A DNA stretch of 41,875 nucleotides from contig NZ_JAUNPE010000009.1 in NCBI RefSeq assembly GCF_030536815.1, positions 1 through 41,875 of the forward strand, given 5' to 3'. This document shows, piece by piece, positions 35,811 to 41,875 of this stretch. The notes beneath the pieces are model-generated. The model worked only from the letters and a program-made list of their open reading frames with translations. It was not told the DNA's origin and ran no database searches. A program made the position numbers and the translations under genes. The DNA comes from Kocuria sp. (GTDB taxonomy: Bacteria; Actinomycetota; Actinomycetes; Actinomycetales; Micrococcaceae). Position 1 is the first letter of the stretch. The number at the start of each line of letters is the position of its first letter.

Positions 35811-36601
35811 GCGCGAGGGCCGGCCGAGCGGCGTCGTCCGCTGGAGAACGGTATTAGAGGGGCATGTACTCCCGAAAATTGGTGTACCCGTTAACTGGTT
35901 ACGTGACGAGAGAAGGTAGACGATCTCTTAATCACGACTCTCGTGACAACAGCCCTGACCGCGTTGGGTCCCTCTGTGGTGGGACGCGAAGCAGGTGTCG
36001 GAGGGTTCCGCCTTTGCGCTGGCCACCAGTCTCGTCTCGAACAATGGAGCGTTCTTCGTGGGTGACAAGCTTGGGCGGGCGCTGCCCGAGTCCGACTTCC
36101 ACGTGAGTGATGGCGCGAATCGAATCGGGAGGGTGTTGGATGTGGATGTTTTCCGCCGGTTCCTCGACCTCATTCTGTGGAACCGAGTCGTGCGGTGCAT
36201 GAGGCCTCATCTCACAGAACGCCGTCCGCCGAAAGAACTTTACGCCTCCGTTCGATCTTCAGGAATGGCGCATGCGTGGGGCGCAGCGGTCCATCTGGTC
36301 GTTGCGTTAGTCGCTGCTCCGATCTCATAGTTCGCCGTGCTGTGGATTCTGGGGCTGCGAGGGCTGCTGCACGTCTACCCGGTCTTGCTACAGCTGCGCA
36401 TCCATTGGCGCCTGCAGCGATTGATGAATTTCGGGCAACCTTGATAACCGTGCTCGTTGAGTCATGGTCTGATGAGGTCAACTCTTGCAGCGGTGTTCGT
36501 TCAAATTTTTCACGTGGCATCTGCTCTCAGAACCCTTGTATTTAATGGGGTGCGACGTAGATGTGTTCAAATTCCGATCTGGCTATTGGTAAAATTCTGG
36601 C
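35811..36601. other. 790-base region with no clear gene
   Basis: Between the dnaB-tail copy and the Fic gene I see no convincing gene. Several short overlapping frames on both strands have no recognisable domain. The best is a GTG frame at 35995-36330 (111 codons, MSEGSAFALATSLVSNNGAFFVGDKLG...), unknown and of doubtful coding status. The right part (about 36330-36600) is AT-richer than the flanks. It may be the remains of inserted DNA. Confidence 0.5.
36566..36595 (+). promoter_or_regulatory. promoter of the Fic gene, probably leaderless
   Basis: TTCAAA (36566-36571), an 18-base spacer and TAAAAT (36590-36595). Transcription would start about seven bases later, at the ATG of the Fic gene (36602), which lacks a ribosome site. 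A leaderless mRNA is inferred. Confidence 0.5.
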
Positions 36602-37744
36602 ATGCAGCCCATCGTGTTCCCCCACATCCCGTTCGATGGTTCTTTGGCGTCGGCGCTCTTCGATCTTGAGCGTGTCCGAGTTGATTTTCGTACTGAACGG
36701 TTGGCGGATCCACTAACTCTTGAGCTCCGGCGACTGTTCCAGGGGCTGACCAGCATCATGTCAGCTCGGATCGAAGGTAACCGAACCACGGTGGCAGATG
36801 TGATCGCAGAAACACGTCGGGCGCAGAGCACGGGAGAAGATGCACAGGACGCCGTCCGAGAGATTCTCCAACTTGAGGAAGCTACAAGATATATAGACCG
36901 TCTGGTCGAGGAAGAGACTCTACGAATCTCGCATAAACTGGTCCGGGATTTGCACCAGTTGTCCGTGAACGGTCTGGAACGCGAGGGGGATCCTCATCCG
37001 GGTAGTTACAGGACGACCCCGGTTGCCATATCTGGGGCACGCCATATCCCCCCGGAACCAGCGGCGATTCAAGCGGACATGGATCAGTTGATCGATTTCG
37101 CGAATCAGGATGTCCTGTCTCAACAGCAGCTGATTCAAGTGGCATTGGTCCATCATCGATTTGTTTGGATCCACCCATTTGCCAATGGCAATGGCCGGGT
37201 CTCCAGACTCTTGACATACGCGATGCTCACCAATCGGGGATACACGTCCCCCAGCGACGCTCGACCGTTGAACCCCACCGCCGTCTTTGGCGCGGATCGA
37301 CAGGCGTACTACGACAATCTGGCCGTGGCGGACAGCTTGTCGGAGGACGGCACTCTCGCGTGGTGCCACTACATGATCAGAGGGCTTCGAGACGATCTCT
37401 TTTCAGTAACCCAGTTGTCGGATCGGTTGTTCATTGCAGATGAAGTATTCGCTCCGGCGCTGAACGCTGCAGTGGCCGGGGGTGATGTGAAAGAAAGTGA
37501 TGCCAATGTTCTTTACGAGGTGGCCAGGCGTGGGAAGTGCAAGCCGGGTGACCTTCGCGATGTCCTACCCGGATCCCCGTCATCTCGCAGCCACAAACTG
37601 AAGAAGCTCTTGGACGCTAACCTTCTGCTGAAAGTGCGGAATCCAGCTGGATACGGGATCGGTCTGTGGCAAAACCAGCTGACTATTCACGTGGTGCGTC
37701 GGTTGGACGAGTTGGGAATGTTGCCGTCAGTTCTGAAGGACTGA
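36602..37744 (+). CDS. Fic-domain protein (class II, self-inhibited)
   Basis: 380 residues. The Fic core (about 105-270) carries the motif HPFANGNGRVSR (191-202), expected to transfer AMP or another phosphate-containing group to a target hydroxyl. An N-terminal inhibitory-helix motif S-x-x-x-E-G-N (SARIEGN, 54-60) marks it as class II, whose glutamate restrains activity. The residue after HPFA is Asn where the canonical motif has Asp/Glu (metal-binding), so the reaction may be altered or weak. A C-terminal winged-helix-like region (about 300-365; LRDVLPGSPSSRSHKLKKLL) could bind DNA. Stand-alone, with no antitoxin-like neighbour. Target unknown. Confidence 0.88.
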   Translation: MQPIVFPHIPFDGSLASALFDLERVRVDFRTERLADPLTLELRRLFQGLTSIMSARIEGNRTTVADVIAETRRAQSTGEDAQDAVREILQLEEATRYIDRLVEEETLRISHKLVRDLHQLSVNGLEREGDPHPGSYRTTPVAISGARHIPPEPAAIQADMDQLIDFANQDVLSQQQLIQVALVHHRFVWIHPFANGNGRVSRLLTYAMLTNRGYTSPSDARPLNPTAVFGADRQAYYDNLAVADSLSEDGTLAWCHYMIRGLRDDLFSVTQLSDRLFIADEVFAPALNAAVAGGDVKESDANVLYEVARRGKCKPGDLRDVLPGSPSSRSHKLKKLLDANLLLKVRNPAGYGIGLWQNQLTIHVVRRLDELGMLPSVLKD

Positions 37745-37876
37745 CACGGTGTCTGCACTCCGCAGCGTGAAGTGAGATAAGTGCAGAATCCGGGCTCAAA
37801 ATCGACACTTTCATCCCCTCAGACTGCGTCCGTGCGAACCTGCGCCCCAGATGTCACCCCGTGCTAACTTGGCGGC

Positions 37877-38677
37877 ATGACTGGGGCGATCCAGCAGCCG
37901 CATCCGGTCTTGCGGGACTACCTCGCCGGGCCGATGGTCGGCTATGACATCACCCTCAGCGAAGATCAGGTGCACCTCGGCGTCCCCAACGCGACGGCCA
38001 CGCTGATCATCGCCCTTGATGAGCCACTCGATGTCGGCTGGTTCGGCGAGCGTGATTCGCAAAAGCTGTGGGCCTCGGCCTCCGGGCTGCACCTGTCTCC
38101 CGCCCTGATTCGCACCCACGGATTACAGCGCGGAATCCAACTTCAACTGACACCGTTGGGCTGCCGTGCACTCTTCGGAGCACCCTTGGCCGAGTTGGCC
38201 GGACAGAGCGTGGACCTGGTTGAGTTGCCGCGCGGGCTGACGGAGAGTGAATACGCTCGGATTGCCGAACAAGCCGAGTGGCCCCAGCGGTTTGCGGTCC
38301 TAGAATTTTTACTCCTGGACCGCCTGGAAGAGTTCCTGATGCCCGCCGACATCCGCCGCGCGTGGCGATTGCTGTGCCGCGGATGCGGGGTGGCCCAGAC
38401 CGCCGCCGACGTCGGGTGGTCACGTCGGTATCTCAACATCAGGGTTCGCAGCGAGGTCGGCATCTCGCCCAAGCAACTCAGTCGCCTCGCCCGTTTCTCC
38501 CGAGCTCGAACGATGGTCCGCCAGGGTGCCAGGCTCGCCGACGCCGCTTACGCCGCAGGTTTCGCCGATCAGTCCCATCTGTCGAGAGAATGGCACACGC
38601 TCGCGGGGCAGTCGCCGACGAGCGAGCAAGAGTTCCCATTTCTTCAAGACCTGCAGTACCCCGGCCCGGCAGGATGA
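37877..38677 (+). CDS. AraC-family transcriptional regulator
   Basis: 266 residues: an N-terminal ligand-sensing region (about 1-140) and a C-terminal double helix-turn-helix of AraC type (about 155-250), including VGISPKQLSRLARFSRARTM and LADAAYAAGFADQSHLSREWHTLAGQSP. ATG at 37877. The VOC gene starts four bases after its stop, so it is probably an autoregulated pair in which the regulator controls the enzyme. Effector unknown. Confidence 0.9.
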   Translation: MTGAIQQPHPVLRDYLAGPMVGYDITLSEDQVHLGVPNATATLIIALDEPLDVGWFGERDSQKLWASASGLHLSPALIRTHGLQRGIQLQLTPLGCRALFGAPLAELAGQSVDLVELPRGLTESEYARIAEQAEWPQRFAVLEFLLLDRLEEFLMPADIRRAWRLLCRGCGVAQTAADVGWSRRYLNIRVRSEVGISPKQLSRLARFSRARTMVRQGARLADAAYAAGFADQSHLSREWHTLAGQSPTSEQEFPFLQDLQYPGPAG

Positions 38678-38681
38678 GGTC

Positions 38682-39092
38682 ATGACACACAACATGAAAC
38701 CACAGCTGTTCCATTCACTGACCTTCACCGACGCCGCTCGCGGCGCGGAGTTCTTACGGGCCCTGGGGTTCGAAGAGGTGGTCTTGTATGCCGATGACAA
38801 CGATCCGAGCGTCGTCGAGCATGCCCAATATCGATGGCGCGACAACGGCGGCGTGATGTTCGGGTCCGTGCGCAAAGACAACCCGCACGCGCATGCCGAG
38901 ATGGTCGGGCAGGCCAAGTGCTACTTGGTGGTGGACACAGACACCGAAGTGGACGAAGTATTCCGAAGGGCGCTCGCAGCCGACGGCACAAGCATTGCGG
39001 AGCCCACGGATCAGGACTACGGAGGGCGTTCGGCAACCATCGCGGACCCCGAAGGTAACCAATGGAGCGTGGGGTCTTATCCGGGTGAGTGA
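38682..39092 (+). CDS. VOC-superfamily (glyoxalase/bleomycin-resistance-like) protein
   Basis: 136 residues with the beta-alpha-beta-beta-beta layout of the VOC superfamily (FHSLTFTDAARGAEFLRALGFEEVVLY; ATIADPEGNQWSVGSYPGE). It most resembles PhnB-type or resistance-type members that bind metal or small ligands; the substrate cannot be told. ATG at 38682, four bases after the regulator stop. It ends about 90 bases before the convergent FemAB-like gene. Confidence 0.88.
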   Translation: MTHNMKPQLFHSLTFTDAARGAEFLRALGFEEVVLYADDNDPSVVEHAQYRWRDNGGVMFGSVRKDNPHAHAEMVGQAKCYLVVDTDTEVDEVFRRALAADGTSIAEPTDQDYGGRSATIADPEGNQWSVGSYPGE

Positions 39093-39183
39093 TGTCTTGA
39101 GGGGCAGCATGGGAAGGTGCGCGGCTCGAGGGCTGACTGGGTGCCGATGATCGGGTGACGCCCCGACCCCAGCCACACAATGC

Positions 39184-40167
39184 TCACCGGATTCTCTGCA
39201 CCGCCCGCAGTGCGTGGTACGCGGCGGGTCGAATGGGCAGGTCCCAGGCCCCCAGGTGCTCCAGAACATGACCGCCGAACGATGCTTTGAACTTGGTGAA
39301 CCCTGCCCACGGGTGCCCGGGGTCGTCGTTGGGTGCGATCCCGAACAGATCGGCCGCCTCAAGTTTGCGTTCTCGACCGTCCAGAACGGCCGCGACCGTG
39401 AGCGACTGTTGCGCCCGCAACTTTCGGTACGCGGGATCGGATGCACCGTGGAGGAACATTCGCACACCGCCGTCATCGATCACCAGGTTCGCGCTGAGCA
39501 CCTGGTCACCCTGACGGGCGAGAAAGAGGGTGCCGGCGCCGGTAGGAAGTGTGGTCTCGGCCAGGGTCCTAAGATGCGTGGAGTCACGAGACCGGAAGTC
39601 CTGACGCTGTGCGGTCGAGGCCAGCAGGCTGATCAAATGATGGATGTCCCCCGGGTCGTGGCTGGCCTCAATCGTCAGGCCACGTTTTGCCGTACTGCGG
39701 TGGAGGGTGCGGTTGGTGCCGGTCATGGCTCTCAGCAGTTCCGGCTCGTCCACCGTCAGGTCCAGACACCGGGTCCGGAGTGGCTGCAGGGCGCGAGCCG
39801 CTCGTCGGAAGCCTCGGCTTTGCAGGACTGTTCGACGCCGGAAGATTTCCTTGTCGGTCGCCTGCCGAAACCAACCCGACGGGCTGGGTGGTTCCACGCG
39901 CAAGAACCACGATCGGGTGTCTCGAGCCTGGGTGAATAGCCAGCGCAGGGCGGCGTCGAAGGATTCGTTGTCTCGGGCCACCGGGCCGTAGGGGCAGTAC
40001 AGATAGCGGCCAACGGGCCGCTCCTCCACGATGGCCTGCGCCATCCATCCCTCTCCATGGCCGGAAAGCACACGGCGACCTTCGGCCTCCTGGACCCGGC
40101 GCCACGTGGTCCCTTGAAGCGGAGCGAGAATCACTGTACGGGGCTTTCGGTGGTTACTGAGCAGCAC
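39184..40167 (-). CDS. FemAB/FemX-like peptidoglycan bridge aminoacyltransferase
   Basis: 327 residues with the double GNAT-like fold of Fem transferases. Seen: the N-terminal half with YLYCPYGPVARDNESFDAAL, the positively charged ARALQPLRTRCLDLTVDEPEL, and the C-terminal DPGHPWAGFTKFKASFGGH that matches the Fem signature (HPLAGLYRFKKGFG type). These enzymes add amino acids to lipid II using aminoacyl-tRNA, building the interpeptide bridge. GTG start at 40165-40167 has no strong ribosome site; a GTG at the TVILAP position (39 bases further in) is an alternative. Divergent from the ThrE-type gene. Amino-acid choice unknown. Confidence 0.82.
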   Translation of the reverse strand: MLLSNHRKPRTVILAPLQGTTWRRVQEAEGRRVLSGHGEGWMAQAIVEERPVGRYLYCPYGPVARDNESFDAALRWLFTQARDTRSWFLRVEPPSPSGWFRQATDKEIFRRRTVLQSRGFRRAARALQPLRTRCLDLTVDEPELLRAMTGTNRTLHRSTAKRGLTIEASHDPGDIHHLISLLASTAQRQDFRSRDSTHLRTLAETTLPTGAGTLFLARQGDQVLSANLVIDDGGVRMFLHGASDPAYRKLRAQQSLTVAAVLDGRERKLEAADLFGIAPNDDPGHPWAGFTKFKASFGGHVLEHLGAWDLPIRPAAYHALRAVQRIR

Positions 40168-40354
40168 CGGGCGAGAAGGAGAGCGTTCTGGCGGGGGGCA
40201 TTCAGCAGGTCGTCAAAAAATCTTATTATCTGCATTTGCACAGAGTACAGCCGCCCGGTGCGAGTCGACAGTGGCACCCGGGTCTGATCAGGTGTGTTGC
40301 TCCGCCGCTATCGTCATTGGCGGCAGCCCGCGTGGTGACGTTAGTGTGACCGTC

Positions 40355-41704
40355 ATGCTTTCCACTGAACAGGCGGCTTACAAGCTGGCCTTTCTGATCG
40401 CGGACGCTTTGATCCGGAGTGGTTCGGGATCGGCCAGCACCACCAAGTCCCTCCTGTCGATCTTCCAGAAGACCGAGATGCCCAACGTCACCGTGAGTGT
40501 CAGCTTGGGCCAGGTCACCATCAGTCACCAGGAAGAGCCCGACGACGCGCCCAGCACCCGCATCCTCGAATCCGAACCGGGCACGCTGGACATTGGCCTG
40601 CGTACCGAGACCGGTGAGGTACTTGAAGCCTTTGTGATGAATCAGCTCTCCATCGATGAGGCCATCCGGAAGATGGAAGAGGTCACAGCCACATCGCGTG
40701 TCATCGGGCATCGTCTGACTGCCACGGGCTTCGCAATGTTCGGTGTCGGATTCGCTCTCATTCTGGGTGGCGGACTGGTCACGACCCTGAGCTCCGCCTT
40801 GGTTGCCGCTGCCGTATATGCGGTCTACGCACTGGTCGTGCGCACCCAGGCACCCGCGATTTTCAGTCTCGCAGCGGGTGGCTTCACCGCGGTTATGGGC
40901 GCATGCGTCTCCGGCCTCTTCTTTTCGACGTCGCAGCCCGCGGTCTGCATCGTCGCGTCCCTGGCTGCCTGGTTGGCAGGTATCGCCGCCTACAGCGCGG
41001 TGCACGACGTCATCACCGGATGGTACATCTCAGCCTCCGGCCGCATCTTGGACGTGGTCACCAGTACCGCCGGCCTGGTCGCCGGTGTGACCCTGGGTAT
41101 CCATTTGATGCAGCCGATCTTTGGTGAGGACATGAACTTCATCGAACACCTGGAGATGGACGACACCCGCTGGGGGCTGTCAGTGCTCGGTGCCGTTCTG
41201 GTGTCGGCCGGCTTTGCGCTCGCCTCCGGAGGACGTGGTTGGAAACTCGGAGCACTTGGCGTGTTCGGCGGGTTGGTGATGCTCTTCATGCTTTCCCTGA
41301 CCACCGCCGGTATCAGTTCCTTCGGGGCCATCTTGATCGCATCCATTGCGGCCGGGGCCGTGTGCGTGGTCCTCACGCGCGCGCTCAACATGGCGTCCAA
41401 CGCCTCCCTGATGGTCGTACTCCTGCCGCTGTTCCCCGGGATGCTGGTGTACCAGGGCGTGCTGGGCACGATCTTCGGCATGGACGGCGCCGGCGAGTCA
41501 TTGTTGGACGCCACCATCACGGCGTTCTGCTTGTCCATGGGGGCCATCCTGGGTCAGTACCTCGCCTCCGAGGCGCTGTGGGCCAGCCGCCGCAAACAAT
41601 TCACCCACAAATACCCGGATCGTGCTTTCCGCAAGGAGATGGCCGACGAGGAGAATTTCAGCGACATCATGGTCCCGATCTTCTCCAAGCCGTTCACGCA
41701 GTGA
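40355..41704 (+). CDS. threonine/serine exporter family protein (ThrE-like)
   Basis: 449 residues from the ATG at 40355. An N-terminal cytoplasmic ThrE domain (about 1-115, starting MLSTEQAAYKLAFLIADALIRSGSGSASTTKSLL) is followed by about ten membrane helices (from near residue 127; FAMFGVGFALILGGGLVTTL) and a basic C-terminal tail. In Corynebacterium ThrE exports threonine and serine. The open frame reaches back to 40271, but that stretch is not conserved. Identity is by pattern; substrate inferred. Confidence 0.82.
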   Translation: MLSTEQAAYKLAFLIADALIRSGSGSASTTKSLLSIFQKTEMPNVTVSVSLGQVTISHQEEPDDAPSTRILESEPGTLDIGLRTETGEVLEAFVMNQLSIDEAIRKMEEVTATSRVIGHRLTATGFAMFGVGFALILGGGLVTTLSSALVAAAVYAVYALVVRTQAPAIFSLAAGGFTAVMGACVSGLFFSTSQPAVCIVASLAAWLAGIAAYSAVHDVITGWYISASGRILDVVTSTAGLVAGVTLGIHLMQPIFGEDMNFIEHLEMDDTRWGLSVLGAVLVSAGFALASGGRGWKLGALGVFGGLVMLFMLSLTTAGISSFGAILIASIAAGAVCVVLTRALNMASNASLMVVLLPLFPGMLVYQGVLGTIFGMDGAGESLLDATITAFCLSMGAILGQYLASEALWASRRKQFTHKYPDRAFRKEMADEENFSDIMVPIFSKPFTQ

Positions 41705-41875
41705 CCGGTTGAGTCGGGGTTCTGCAGCACAGAAGTCTCATGTGCAGAAAATGCCGTTTCGCCGCGGGATCCGTGCACTTGCCTCCCACCAGATTGCGGT
41801 GCTGCGTTTTCCTCCCCTAAGACCGCGGGCAATCCCGGTTTTTTCTATGAACTCGCATATTCTGTGTGGTAGTTC

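Noticed and set aside
41705-41875. Right-hand end of the window
   Set aside because: 171 bases after the exporter gene; no promoter, terminator or gene could be supported.

Overview
The window is the chromosomal replication-origin neighbourhood of a moderately high-GC actinobacterium. Reading left to right, gyrA-gyrB-dciA(DUF721)-recF-dnaN-oriC-dnaA run on the minus strand and rpmH-rnpA-yidD-yidC-khpB-rsmG-parA-parB on the plus strand. The cwlM-like, trxA, trxB, pseudokinase, murJ, NUDIX and cca genes, and the rpsF-ssb-rpsR-rplI...dnaB block, are arranged as in other Actinobacteria. The protein sequences, a FemAB-type bridge enzyme and a ThrE-type exporter suggest Micrococcales, probably Micrococcaceae. 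The genus cannot be fixed from sequence alone. No rRNA or tRNA gene, CRISPR array, insertion sequence or integrase was seen.

Layout. 1-6437: gyrA (cut by the window edge), gyrB, dciA, recF, dnaN. 6438-8879: origin region, with DnaA-box clusters on both sides of dnaA and an AT-rich stretch beside dnaN. 9055-12343: ribosomal protein L34, RNase P protein, YidD/YidC membrane insertion, KhpB/Jag and RsmG. 12414-15499: parA-parB with seven parS sites, four inside coding sequence and one at the centre of a terminator-like palindrome. 15620-22268 (minus): CwlM-like pseudo-amidase, thioredoxin, thioredoxin reductase, a truncated-pseudokinase membrane protein, MurJ flippase and a NUDIX hydrolase. 22362-28930 (plus): CCA-adding enzyme, GT87-like membrane protein, a membrane-anchored protein of unknown function, a TM2 protein, then rpsF-ssb-rpsR-rplI behind a probable S6:S18-binding leader. 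29091-31993: a small membrane protein, a DnaA-box cluster far from oriC, and a CNNM/HlyC pair. 32238-34616: dnaB with a 340-residue intein. 34617-36601: an accessory island with a secreted phospholipase A2 and a small membrane protein, closed by a 102-bp diverged copy of the dnaB 3' end, then about 0.8 kb with no clear gene. 36602-41704: Fic protein, AraC regulator with VOC protein, FemAB-like transferase, and ThrE-type exporter.

The genes form three functional groups. The first is replication and segregation: DnaA, DnaN, DciA, DnaB, SSB, RecF, gyrase, ParA/ParB/parS. The second is envelope biogenesis: YidC/YidD, CwlM-like protein, MurJ with its pseudokinase partner, FemAB-like enzyme. The third is translation: L34, S6, S18, L9, RsmG, RNase P, CCA enzyme. 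The most unusual signals are the parS sites written into parA/parB as an in-frame V-S-R-E-T peptide, the parS-centred palindrome, the remote DnaA-box cluster, the intein with a decayed endonuclease, and the duplicated dnaB tail bounding foreign-looking cargo.
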